Below, one piece after another: positions 52,329 through 64,000 of a DNA stretch of 64,000 nucleotides. The translations under genes and the position numbers were made by a program. The notes beneath the pieces are model-generated. The model did not search any database and was not told where the DNA came from. It saw nothing but the letters and a program-made list of their open reading frames with translations. Each line of letters starts with the position of its first letter. The stretch's first letter is position 1. This stretch comes from Flaccisagitta enflata (lineage: Eukaryota > Chaetognatha > Sagittoidea > Aphragmophora), in assembly GCA_965153355.1 (NCBI GenBank), contig OZ231127.1, forward strand, positions 50,096,001 through 50,160,000. The letters are read 5' to 3'.

Positions 52329-52769
52329 TTTTTGGGCAGCAGCCCCGAAGGGGCCGATGACCTATGCTTTCACATATGCAGAAATTTCTCCCTTTTCAGT
52401 GTACCCCCCCCCCAGCCTCAAGGCTCATATCTCAGCCTCAAGACCCAAATCCTAGCCTCCAGGCTCAAATCCCAGCCTCCAGGCTCAAATCCCAGCTTGG
52501 AGGCTCAAATCCCAGCCTTGAGGCTCAAATTCCGGCCTCGAGGCTCAAATTCCAGCCTCGAGGCTCAAATCCCAGCCTCGAGGCTCAAATCCCAGCCCCA
52601 AGGCTCAAATCCCAGCCTCAAGGCCCTAATTCCAGCCTTGAGGCTCAAATAAAAACAGCATAGGTCATCGGCCCCTTCGGGGCCGCTGCCCCTCTAACCA
52701 CCTTACACCCACATAAACTCACATAGGGGCAACGGGTACCGCTGACCATCTAACGCTTTTGCGACTATT
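52329..52769 (+). mobile_element. Family D HINE-like element (D6)
   Basis: TTTTTGGGCAGCAGCCCC-GAA-GGGGC, GATGACCTATGC, about ten units of roughly 20 bp like GGCTCAAATCCCAGCCTC, then GCATAGGTCATCGGCCCC and its GGGGCCGCTGCCCC end. A TGCCCC/GGGGCA stem, GGTACCGCTGACCATC, CGC-TTTT-GCG and ACTATT follow. Confidence 0.84.
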
Positions 52770-53693
52770 ATCTATAATCTATAACCAAGCTCCAAAGCTC
52801 ATAGCTGAACAATGCTAAGAGGGTTTGAGCAAAGACATTTAATACTAATTGAATCAGACTGACTTGTTACAGCAGGGATAAACAACAGATTTGTTAAGGT
52901 TTATAGTCTCATTGCTATTTTGCTCGTAGCCACTACCCTCATATCCCCCCCCCCAAAAAAAAAAAAAAATATGCAGGAAGTATTTTGGCCTCAAGCACCT
53001 AATATCTTAAAATGAGGTAGATGGCGACCAGATTTAAAATTGACCACACAGCCATAAAAATTAGCATATCGTGATTTACAAAGCCGGTCCCTATAGGCAC
53101 CACTTGATTTTACACAATGAGGGTGAGTGTGGTAGAGAAATTATGACCACAAAAACATCAAATAGTGAAGTGTGATGGACGGACTGAAAGTGATGGATGG
53201 ACCAACAGAGAGACCAACGGATAGGCCGATGGATGGACCAACAAATTTGAGTGTAGGGTTGCAGAGCATGCAACTAAAAATAGGGTGAGAATTGAGAAAT
53301 ATCTCTCTAGCTATTGAAGAAAAAGGAGCTATTCCATAGGTAGACCCACCAATACAAACTGCAAATACAGTGAAATTGATTTGGATTTGGGTAAAGGTTG
53401 CATTTCCCCCGCCTATTTTTGAAACCCAGTTAAATTGCTGAAAAATGGCAGAAATTACAAAATATCACTATTTTCATCATATCTTACTAAAAACTCCTAA
53501 AAACTCCTTTCAATGAGGTAAATACATAGTTAAGGTAAAAAATTTATTTTTTTGCTAAGATTTTTTGTTTCATATAAGCTAAAGAAAGTTGTTAAAATGT
53601 TTCAATGTACAACTTGATGCCACTATTTAAGGTATCTAGATTTGAACTAAAGTATCCAGATTTTTTCTCAAAAATATCTAGATTAATATCCAG
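52770..53693. other. Unassigned; family B 5' fragment at 53150-53281 (minus)
   Basis: TTTTTAGTTGCATGC, TGCAACCCTACAC and a GGTCCATCC tract on the minus strand mark a decayed family B terminus. The rest is AT-rich with no gene. Confidence 0.45.
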
Positions 53694-54058
53694 TATCTAG
53701 ATTACGTCTGTCAGGGTGCCCAGAAAAGCCAAAATTTTGCCTGGCAAAAATATTTTTCCTTTGCAAAAATGCTTTCAAATGAGCCATTGCACAACCTTCA
53801 AATCAATTGGGAACCATCTTTAGGGTGAGGTTAAAGTTTACATTGAATTATCATTGAAACCTATATCTCTATCATGCAAATTCTGTCTCTCTAATACAAA
53901 TCTATGGAAACTTCAGAGTCACCCTAAAGATGGTTCTCAATTGATTTGAAAGTTGCGCAATAGCTCATTTGAAAGCATTTTTGCAAAGGAAAAAGAATTT
54001 TGCCAGGCGAAGTTCAATTTCGGCTTTTCTGAGCACTCTGACAGACGTAATCTAGATA
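53694..54058. mobile_element. Palindromic MITE
   Basis: TATCTAGATTACGTCTGTCA at the left end pairs with its complement at the right. The arms continue as AGAAAAGCC and through ATGCTTTCAAATGAGC, with the centre near 53875. No coding sequence. Confidence 0.8.
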
Positions 54059-55131
54059 GCTTTTCTAGTATCTAAACACCCCCAAAAAGTATCCAGATCT
54101 TGATACTAAGTATCTAGTGTGGCGACCAAGCCCATCTCTGAACTCTTTGAATTCATTCCACCTTTTCTTCCTTTATGTTCCACCTATCGAAAACTGCGCC
54201 AATTTCAAGAGGTGCACACAGGGGCGAAATGCAGCATTTCTCTCTGTCTGGGGGCCTCTTGATCAAGTCAATACTGCCTGACTTCCGCCCAACATATTTC
54301 GGAGGAGCTTGCGGTATTCCGTCTGTGTAAAAGTTTTTTGTTTTTTATTTTATGCATTGTAATCTCTTTTTTTTAAGAACTCCATAACCTTCGAAACTAA
54401 ACTGTTTATGGTTAATTAGGGAAAGTGTTATTTATCTTCACTATTTAGAAAAGGCAGAGTATCAATTTTTGGCGTATATTCTTATTAATTGTACAGTTGA
54501 AAAGTTTGCCGTCTTAACACGATGTAATTGGAAACTGCATTATGTAAATTAGTTTTCTAACACGGGCGTGGCTTCAATCACCACCTATCTCGATTATATT
54601 CTATTTTCTACGTGGGATCGTCATGTTGTCGTTATTGCCCTGGCGTCCGCGTACACGGCAAGGTCAAAGTTTCATCGAATAAGTCATAATCACTGGGATT
54701 GTCATCTACCGCACTGTAATTTTCCTAATCTTTAATTGGGTATAACGCAACATTCTGCCTTGTCGGGCGGTCCTTCAATCAATCGGTTGGATGGTTGGCC
54801 CCCTTTTTTCATGTTTTGGCGGAGTTGGGCTTTGCTGCTCCTGCCCAAATGCTCTCGGCCTCTCGTGCTAATGCTCTCAAATATGGCCGCTGTCCAGTAT
54901 CTAGTCTTGTTTCAATCTAAGATTACTAATTTTCCTCGGAGCAGCAGCAATCTGCGCCACTCCAGAATCAACACTCGTGCAGATCAGTCCTATATAAAGC
55001 AATGTTGTACCGCGTCATATATAGCTCGTGGTGACCAGTTCTATGAATAGCTAAATAACGTGAATCACATGAGTCATGAGATCATGTTGATGGCGTCCCT
55101 TGTGATTTGTGTGAAGAAACACTCTGCAATG
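54059..55131. other. Unassigned; possible family B relic at 54740-54905
   Basis: TGCTGCTCCTGCCCAAATG and ATATGGCCGCTGTCC match the B5 body, but both ends are decayed. A 104-codon frame over it is not supported as a gene. Confidence 0.4.
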
Positions 55132-55415
55132 TTTTTAAGTGCGTCCTCGCACTTCTATAAGAGGTCATGTCCGTCTGTCTGTAATTTTCTTTAAGATGAT
55201 ATTTATAATTGATGAAAAAAAAACTTGCTTTTGTTCAAATTCTCAAACTCATTCGCTGTGGCGCGAACTCACCAATTATCACTATCAGTCCCTCGGCCTC
55301 GTGACGCCGATCAGGAAGTTTCAAAGTCTGACGATTCCCATTCTGTTTTTCCCACACCGCGACCCACATTGTGAATCCTAGATTATGATCCACTGAGGGT
55401 TGACATCACAGAGTC

Positions 55416-55468
<53 letters not shown>

Positions 55469-55666
55469 TTGTTATCCATAACGTATCCATATCCTAGTCA
55501 TGGTCAGTCAGTGTGTGTCAGTATACCCGACAAAGCGATCATTTCTTGATAAATCGTTGCAAAAGCTCAATGTTGTTGTTTTCCCATCTTAACTTACGGT
55601 AGATCCATATCTTGGGGCATGCAGCTAAAGCTAAAGTGACGCATCGATTTGGGGATCGGGCTTGTT
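55132..55666 (+). mobile_element. Family A HINE-like element, complete, spanning the breakpoint (A4)
   Basis: TTTTTAAGTGCGTCCTCGC, a facing GCACTTCTATAAGAGG, GTCCGTCTGTCTG, a body with a (GA)n tract (55420-55466), then GTGACGCATC, the CGAT-TTGGGG-ATCG hairpin, GGGC and TTGTT. The inner breakpoint of the inverted duplication (55541) falls inside it. Confidence 0.82.
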
Positions 55667-56918
55667 CATAGAAAATCGATCATTTGAATTTCGTTTATCA
55701 ATTCCGCCTTTGGGTACTGTTTTACTGCTTATTTGACAAGAGAAAGTTGTTTCAGATAAATACTGTCATGAAAGTGGAATGAGAAAAAAAAAGATAGATC
55801 AATTTGCGCGATGGAACTGGAGGGAGTTGTTATGTGGAGGAAGAGGGGTTTGGTAGTGCTTAGAAAGTTGTCCGTCGGTCTGTAACACTCGGGAATGGTC
55901 CCTGCTGCTGGAGCCGCAGGGTTCCACTGGTCCCCAGCAGGAAAAGCAACGCTCGAGTTCAAAAATGCATATTTCTGCCCTTACCCAATCGCAAGGGACT
56001 GGTGCTGGTACTTTTGAACCCGAACATGAACTTGAACTTGTACTTGGGGTATTTGTAAAACACCACAAAGAACTTTACCAGTTGGATTCAATATCGTATA
56101 CTGGTCGTACTAGCAGCAAAAGGGATACAAACATGTATGGTGGAGGGTGACATCGTTCCGAATTGAGAGTCATAGAGGGAGAGCGGGAGGTGAGGCCGGG
56201 GGGGAGGGGGAGGGTGGTAGGAAGCAGGGCGAGGGTGAACTCATGTAGAGAAAAAGTGGCAATAAGCTCGACTAAGTTAAAAGTGTCAAATTTTCAATTT
56301 GTCAAGCTGGCGGTTGTCGCCTGAAAAGCTGAAACTTTGCTCTCGGCCGGAAGCTCGCAACGCAACACACCGGCTGTGACAAAAATGACGAGTGGCGAAA
56401 TACCGGCATTTTCACACTCTTTTGCATCATCGCCGTCGTTTTTGACGTCCATGGTAAACATTATCATAGTGATTAATCATCGCCGTAGACGTAGTACCCA
56501 TTTGTTCAAACCCTTGGAAGGCCCTGAAACCCCTGGAATCCCTTAAACTACACATTTTTTGGTTTTCTTCATGAACCACAAGCACCGTATTTTACATTGT
56601 TCCTCATGAGCCACTCTAGCCACCCAACCTAGTACTTTCAAACTCCTATGACTCCTTCCAATTCCCCAGCAAAAGTGACAAATGAACCCTAAATCCATTC
56701 TTACGGCTTTCCCCAAAAACTCTTTGATTGCGCCATCGACTATTACCTTCTGTCGCCGATCACCACTTACTCCCCCCCTCTCTCTGTTGCTGTTGTTAAC
56801 CGAGGGAGCCTACCCAGGCTTGATGAACATGAATTGGCATCCGATTTTCTGAGAGGCCATGCGATCCACCACATTGGGCCATGCCACTGGATCATTGTGT
56901 AAGACTCCTGTCGATGTC

Positions 56919-57019
<101 letters not shown>

Positions 57020-58159
57020 AAACCTCAAAATGGAGACAAATGCGCTTCGAGCGCGAGAGATAATTTTTGCCAGTGGCACTCTTTGGTAAGATGAATAATC
57101 GAAATGGCGTTTCAAATTGATGTTTTATCTGTACAGCTCTACTTTGCTGTGTCTGGTTTTCAATTTCTCTTGCTCTATCTCTCTCAATTCGTTTCTCTCA
57201 CAAATGGAGTGACTGTTACACTGTCACATGATAACAAAGTTATCACTTGGGATTGTTTGGATGATGATCGGTGTTTTCTACTCGCTCGATGCTGCTTCGA
57301 TGTGAGTCCGCAATTTTCCGCAAATTTACGGCAACCCTTCCATGTGGAAACAGGCCTGTATAATTGTATATAGTTGCATATTCCCCCCTACCCTGCAGGG
57401 GGGGGGAAATAAAATCAAAGGATTTGGAAATAAGGAAGGAAATCAAAGGGTAGAAAGACCTAAAAAAGAAAAGTATAGAAGATATTACACTTTTGGCAGT
57501 GCTAAAAAGTGATATTTAGTCACCACAACGCTATTTTATACTTTTTAAACCAAAATACTATATTAGGGGTATATGGGGAAAACAATCAAATGTAGTTCTA
57601 TACCGCGGGGAGGAAAATCAAAGGACAGGGGGGGGAAGAAATCAAAGGTCGTGCAACTATATACACCCCTGTGTTGAAACCACAGAGATTGCTTGACTCT
57701 ATCGCCAGCACTATTAGTATTACTCAGAGTCGATTCGATCCGACCATTTTGTCTACTTCTAAAAATCCTATGATTCATTCATCCATATTGTTATTGACCA
57801 GTATTTTAGAAAGTGGAGAGGTAGACGTCATTCTGATCTATATGACGAAAAAAATAAGCCATAAATGAAAATGGAAAAAAAGCGTCATCAGGATGAGTAG
57901 GGAACAGGTAACGGGCAGATAAAGGGTTTAAAACACACAAATAATCACGTGGAAATAAAAGTTGCGAGATAAGGGCACACTGAAGAAGACAAGTCGGATT
58001 AACGACGATTGCAAGCAAGCCACGGACGTGCCAGTTTTAGTCTGACGTAGATTCGACGGGACTGACGAGCGTTGCGCCCTAAGCGGCTTACGAGAGATGG
58101 ACTGAAGGTCGGTTACGAATTGAATCTGCGCCGCCGAGTCTGTGCTGCTTCTTTCACTG

Positions 58160-58344
<185 letters not shown>

Positions 58345-59953
58345 TGTGTCTGTATGTGTGTGTATGACTGTGTGTCCGTGCGTTTTAGTGTCTGTATTCC
58401 GAACGCTTGTGCTTTGAAAACCGCGATGGTATTTTCAGGTTCTGAAGCAGAATTGCATTGCGATCTTGGTAAAATTTTTATTCCCAAACGTAGTCGTAAA
58501 TTTCCTTTCGTCATGAGACAACTGTTGCCGAATGTTCTTTTTTTCTCTTCTGGAATCAAGTTGTAAACTTCATTGAGGGTTTTTCTGGTCATTGTGCACA
58601 ATGTGCACAATAGACATGGCGATAAATCGAATCGTCTGCTTACGATCAGCAGGTACCCCGGGCGTACAACGGTGCCAGCCGCGGACGGATGGGTGTGGGC
58701 GTTTTTTGCTTGAGTGTTACGGACAGACCGACGGACAGACGGACGGATGGAGCTTCTTTTGGAGTCGACAGTCCGCAACTTAAGAGAGATACAAACAAAT
58801 GAAAGCTGTCAAAGCTGGCTAGAAGTAGAAGCTAAATTCCTAAAGGCGTTCAATACAACGAGCGAGGTGATTTAATCCGAGGATTGAACAATCGAGATTT
58901 GATTTCGGAAGAACGTCTGCCGTTAGCGCACAAGCAGAAAGGAGAATCTTTGTCATATCGCAATTCTTGCCTCTTTCATCATCATTTTCTTTTCTTAACA
59001 TTTCTTTTTTCCCTTTCTTCCCTTTCCTTTTTTTCAGAAATAGTCTTTCCGGGGTATTGTGTCGCTGCTGCTCATCTATTTGGGTTTCTCGTTTTTAGCT
59101 TTTTTGTTTACTTCCCATCTCTTTTTTTTCCGTTGGCTCTTACAATACGAAATACGAAAACTACAAGAATTGCGTTTTTTCTTGTTTTGTTTCGTTTCTT
59201 TTTAATTGCGTTTTTTTTTCACGAAGCCGTCGCCCTTGAATCCATTACACAAATGAAAAGCGAAAGGACAAAAGGTTATCCGATGTATTAAGAACGCAGG
59301 GATGCAGAAACATTTTGCCATTTTGGCAAGGAAAACAACTGTTCACACTGTCCGATTATATAACGAAGAAACGTTCAAAACATGGGCGTTGGCAACGTTT
59401 ATGAAGAGTTACACTGATTTTAACAGCCGGTAATATCGGTGCGTCCTCGCGTAATGCGTTGGCGCACAGTCGAAGAAATAAGGAAATCAGAGCCCTCGAA
59501 ATATGCATCAGATCTGTTGCTTTAGACTTGGACGTATGTGAATTGGCTGGTTACCAAACAAACAAACAGATAAAGGAAAAAAACACCTGGAAGAGACTCG
59601 AATGACCTATATTCACGTGTGGTTACTGTGCATGGGAGCAACAGCGCGGAAGTCCTTTTGGTCATAACACATAAGGCAGGGGTATTGATGAAGAAAAAAA
59701 AGAAAAAAAAAGCTGCGAGCCAAGACTAAAAGCGCAACGTCTTACCGAACGATCGACCGACGGACGGACCGACATTGTGGGTTTCAGAATCGCATTTGTG
59801 GCTAAACTTGCGGTGACATTATTAAGTCGAGTGCATTTATAAAAGGAGACAAGAAAACCAGAAGAGGAAATGGAGTGAGAAAAGAAGTGAAGACTGACGA
59901 GAGAATGGAGTTAAATCATTCAATCATTCAAGATGAAAAACTCGAAGGGAGAA

Positions 59954-60345
59954 AGAAGAAGAAGAAGAAGAAGAAGTAGAAGAAGAAGAAGAAGTGGGAG
60001 AAGAAGAAGAAGAAGAAGAAGAAGAAGAAGAAGAAGAAGAAGAAGAAGAAGAAGAAGAAGAAGAAGAAGAAGAAGAAGAAGAAGAAGAAGAACTGGAAGA
60101 AGATGTTGATGATGATGATAATGATGAAGCAAAAGCAAAAGATTTGCAGAAACAGAAGAAGAAGATGATGATGAAGCAGAAGCAGAAGCAAATGCAAAAC
60201 CATAAGCATAAGAAGGAGAAGGAAAAGAAGAAGAAGAAGAAGAAGAAGAAGAAGAGGAAGAGGAAGAGGAAGAAGAAGAAGAAGAAGAAGAAGAAGAAGA
60301 AGAAGAAGAAGAAGAAGAAGAAGAAGAAGAAGAAGAAGAAAAAGG
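59954..60345. repeat. (GAA)n microsatellites, partner of 30253-30606
   Basis: GAA runs with the same GATGATGAAGC core. Run lengths differ between arms. Confidence 0.96.
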
Positions 60346-60385
60346 AATAGGAAGAACGGTGAAAAAAAAACCAAGAAAATGTAGA

Positions 60386-60651
60386 AACAAGGCCAACACC
60401 TTACAGTCGCGTGCGGTTGTTAAGACCGTAAGACTAAAAGATTAAAAGACCGAAAGACCAAAAGACCAAAAGACTAAAAGACTAAACGTAAATTGATTTA
60501 AAATGACCTTGAATAACTTAAAATAACCTAAAATGACTTAAAATGACGTAAAATGCCAAAAAAAAGCTAAGCGTGACAGACCGACCAACGGACGGACGGA
60601 CCAACCGACGGACAGAGCGGGTTGTAGAGTCGCGTGCACGCGACTGAAAAA
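60386..60651 (-). mobile_element. Family B HINE-like element, right-arm copy of B6
   Basis: Reverse complement of 29942-30206 with no obvious change. Confidence 0.88.
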
Positions 60652-60686
60652 GAATGAATGAATGAACGAAAGAATCTTTTAAGAGA

Positions 60687-60695
60687 AAGAAAGAA

Positions 60696-60756
<61 letters not shown>
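60687..60756. repeat. (GAAA)n microsatellite, partner of 29824-29895
   Basis: It abuts the 3' end of the family C element exactly as in the left arm and is about three units shorter. Confidence 0.96.
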
Positions 60757-60758
60757 CA

Positions 60759-60893
60759 AACAAGGCCAAGTAGGCCAATAAGGTGCGACGTGTGGATTGT
60801 CGAATGAATGCGTTACCAACCAACAAACCAACCGACCAATTCACCGACAAACGGACACAGCCAGTTATAGAGGTGCTTTGTCGCACCTAAAAA
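60759..60893 (-). mobile_element. Family C HINE-like element, right-arm copy of C2
   Basis: Reverse complement of 29688-29822. Confidence 0.88.
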
Positions 60894-61308
60894 CTAGAGA
60901 AAAGATTGTTTCATCAAAAGCAACAGGTGATGAATAGGAACAGAGGAAAAAGAACAGTGACGAAAAATCCAGAAAAGAAATGGCAAAGAAATGACAGAGA
61001 AAAAGGGGAAGAATTGAAAAAAGAGAAGAAAAGAGGAATAAGAAACATAAAAGTGAACACGCTGCAAACGCGTCGAGGGGGAAAAATGGAAGAATCGTCA
61101 TATGACGAGAAATGTGAATGATGAGGAAGGGGCAGTGAAAGAAGTGAAAGAAGAGACGAAGGAAAAAAGAAAAGAAAGGAAAAAGGAAAAGAAAGGAAAA
61201 AGGAAAATGAAGAGGAAAAGGAGGTAAAAAAGAGAAAGAGGAAGAAGAAGAGTGGAAAAAGAGGAAGGAGGGAAAACGTCCGACGCGTGATTGGCCCACG
61301 CGCTCTGT

Positions 61309-61313
<5 letters not shown>

Positions 61314-61402
<89 letters not shown>

Positions 61403-61472
61403 ACGTAAACGTGCGGGCGCGCGTGTCCGGACGCGTGCGTGGGTTTCCTGGGGAAAAATTCTTACATACAGG

Positions 61473-61542
<70 letters not shown>
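61314..61542. repeat. (GA)n and (CT)n microsatellites
   Basis: GA at 61314-61398 and CT at 61477-61542. The second has almost vanished in the left arm (about ten bases at 29129-29140). Confidence 0.95.
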
Positions 61543-61547
<5 letters not shown>

Positions 61548-62071
61548 GGGCAGCGGCCCGGAAGGGGACAAAGTCCTGTAAAACACAGGGGACTTTGGTT
61601 TGTTCATTTGTTTCTCCGTTTGTTCGTCCCCCCCAGGCCCTCTCAGGCCTGAAATCTGCCCTCTCAGACCTAAAATCTGCCTTCTCAGGCTTGAAATCTG
61701 CCCTCTCAGGCCTTGAATCTGCCCTCTTTGAGGGCAGATTTCAGGCCTGAGAGGGCAGATTTAAAGCCTGACAGGCAGGTTTCAGGCCTGAAAGGGCAAA
61801 TTTCAGGCCTGAGAGGGCAGATTCAAGGCCTGAGAGGGCAGATTTCAGGCCTGAGAGGGCAGATTTTAGGCTTGAGAGGGCAGATTTCAGGCCTGAGATG
61901 GCTTGGGGGGGCGGACGGACGGAGAAACGAAAGAACGAATGAAAGTCCCCTGTGTTCTACAGGACTGTGTCCCCTTTGGGACCGCTGCCCTGCCTCCCAT
62001 TCCAATTTACAACCATGCAAAGCAGGGCAACCGGTATCGCTGACCACGTATTGCCCTTGGGCGACCTGTTC
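61543..62071 (+). mobile_element. Family D HINE-like element, right arm (D4 partner), intact 5' end
   Basis: TTTTTGGGCAGCGGCCCGG, GACAAAGTCCTGTAAAACAC, a minisatellite of GGCCTGAAATCTGCCCTCTC units in both orientations, then the complementary 3' block, TGCCCTGC and GCAGGGCA boxes and the GCCC-TT-GGGC-GACCTGTT end. Confidence 0.82.
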
Positions 62072-62658
62072 TTTTTATATGCTCGAAGGGTGATGACCTA
62101 TGCTTTCACACATATGGAAGATTTTCCTTCATAAACTGTACCCGCCCTCAAATCCCATTCCTCGGTGCCCAAATTCCAAGCCTCAAGGCCCAAATCCAAG
62201 CCTTGAGGCCCAAATCCCAGCCTCAAGGCCCAAATCCTAGTCTCTAGCTCAAGGCCCAAATCCTAGCCTGGAGGCCCAGATTCCAGTCTTGAGGCCCAAA
62301 TCTCAGTCTCAACTCAACATCTCAGCCAAGAGGCCCGATCCCGGTCTTGAGGCCCAAAACTCAGCCTCCAGGCTAGGATTTGGGCCTTGAGGCTAGGATT
62401 TGTGCCTTGAGGCTGGGATTTGGGCCTCAAGACTGGGATTTGGGCCTCAAGACTGGGATTTGGGCCTCGAGACTGGAATTTGGGCCTCGAGACTGGGGGG
62501 GGGGGCGGACATGAAGAAGGAGAAAATCCCCCATATGTATGAAAGCATAGGTCATCGACCCCTTCGGGGCCGCTGCCCTGCTCCCCCCTCAACTTCAACC
62601 ACAACCTACTTTGGCAGGGCACGGGTACTGCTGACCATCTAACGCTTTTGCGACTATT
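62072..62658 (+). mobile_element. Family D HINE-like element, right arm (D3 partner)
   Basis: It starts TTTTTATATGCTCGAAGGG. The interior is a minisatellite of GGCCCAAATCCCAGTCTCGA-type units that switches orientation near 62345. It ends GCATAGGTCATCGACCCC, GGGGCCGCTGCCCTGC, GGCAGGGCACGG, CGC-TTTT-GCG and ACTATT. Confidence 0.8.
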
Positions 62659-62958
<300 letters not shown>

Positions 62959-63217
62959 ATTTTTTTCTCTCCCAGTTTTAAATTCTTCTCTCAAGCAAAT
63001 AGTAAATTGTTGTTTGTCGATCAAACATTTGCAGTCATGAAGCCTGCCGGGTCGATGGTGTATGTGGATGGGTGTAACTGTAAGAGAGAGAGAGAGAGAG
63101 AGAGAGCACAGACTGACGGACAATCAGATCAACAAATGAAAAGGTAAAGACAGAAAAACAGGCATAGAGAGACACGCGTAAACAGACAAACTGATATACA
63201 GACCGATAGACAAACAG

Positions 63218-63722
63218 AACAAGCCCGATCGGGCAACGATGCGTCCGGGCTCACACTTACTTTGTTTAATTGTAAATCGCGAAGTAGTATTTCTTTCGGA
63301 TGAGAATCCTTCAGTTGATATCTATCGATTTTAACTTTTAAGTTGCTTGTCGCTATGACTAATTCTTATATGTAAGCTCTAAATCTCTCTAAATCAAGGG
63401 ATATCCATTTAAGGATGGATTTAAGCCCAGGATTTCACTTCGCGAATCAGTCGAGTGTGGGCTGTGTCTCAGCGTGTATAGATCATGAGACATATGTATG
63501 GCGAGACAGATGGACAAACAGACGGGTGAAAAGACTCTCAAAACATGTTGGTTGATCATTTGTTTCATTGTAGAATCTCACCGTGGCCAAAAACAGCCGA
63601 GAAACGCGGTTTTGGCACAGCCGGACGGACGGACGGACGGACGGACGGACGGACGGACGGACGGACGGACGGACGGACAGACCCTCTTATAGAGATGCGT
63701 TCCTGACGGACGCATCTAAAAA
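63218..63722 (-). mobile_element. Family A HINE-like element, right-arm copy of A2
   Basis: It is the same as A2 but retains the AACCGCGTTTCTCGG-type segment (about 63598-63622) present in A1. The tetranucleotide tract is at 63623-63679. Confidence 0.87.
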
Positions 63723-64000
63723 CAGACAGAGAGAAAGACAGATTAACATGAAGAGAGACAGAAAGACAGACGTACAGTCATATAGACAACTGCTAAGATG
63801 GTGGACTGGTGGAGGAGAGTGCAATAACGATTAGAGAAAAAGAGCGGGTAAAAAAGGAATGAAAAATGATCCTATATCTTCCTTCATTATTTGCTTTACC
63901 TTTCGACGCGGTGTAAACGAGATGGGCTGGGAATTACAGATGGAAAAGCCGCTGTGCTAACTTATCACTGCTAAAACCTGTGCAAGAATTATTGCAACAA

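Noticed and set aside
52329-52663. Pro/Ser-rich repeat reading frames in family D arrays
   Set aside because: Same explanation: minisatellite units inside HINE-like elements, open in several frames and interrupted in other copies.

Overview
This is eukaryotic, almost certainly metazoan, non-coding DNA. The evidence is the 3' end of a Jockey/CR1-type LINE, a tRNA-headed SINE, many TIR elements, four families of short elements with Helentron/DINE-1 (HINE)-like architecture, and a very high density of long microsatellites. No bacterial operons, host exons, rRNA genes or CRISPR arrays are supported. The species cannot be named from sequence alone; an invertebrate rich in GTCY-bearing HINE-like repeats (as described in molluscs, insects and others) fits best. 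The only reading frame with recognisable protein homology is the 5'-truncated reverse-transcriptase C-terminus at 46598-47767 (minus strand). Nearly all other long reading frames are microsatellite translations.

Layout. (1) 1042-7134 is a nested palindrome about 6 kb long. One arm carries a HINE-like insertion (2038-2585), the other a hAT-like element with a perfect 8-bp target duplication (4728-5837). (2) 9.6-26.5 kb is a mosaic: a 23-bp minisatellite split by a SINE (11242-11551), a hAT-like MITE (13146-13634), facing GGAA/CCTT tracts, a TA-flanked TIR element hosting a second TIR element (16446-17649 with 16607-17500), a nested palindrome and tandem duplication (20.1-22.3 kb) and a 600-bp polypurine tract. 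(3) 26671-35001 (left) and 55541-64000 (right, running off the window) are near-identical inverted copies of one >8.3 kb segment, separated by a 20.5-kb spacer. (4) The spacer holds direct duplications, palindromic MITEs, a 2.27-kb element with an 8-bp target duplication, the LINE fragment, a Tigger-like MITE and two minisatellite-carrying HINE-like elements.

The unifying signal is a superfamily of short elements, called families A, B, C and D here. Each starts with TTTTT and a short palindromic hairpin, then has a GTCC/GTCY-rich tract and a variable body, then a second complementary copy of the 5' stem, then a 3' hairpin ending in or near TTGTT. The stem sequences differ completely between families while pairing is kept, as expected for non-autonomous rolling-circle (Helentron-type) elements. 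Microsatellites repeatedly abut their ends. No autonomous helicase or transposase is encoded in the window.
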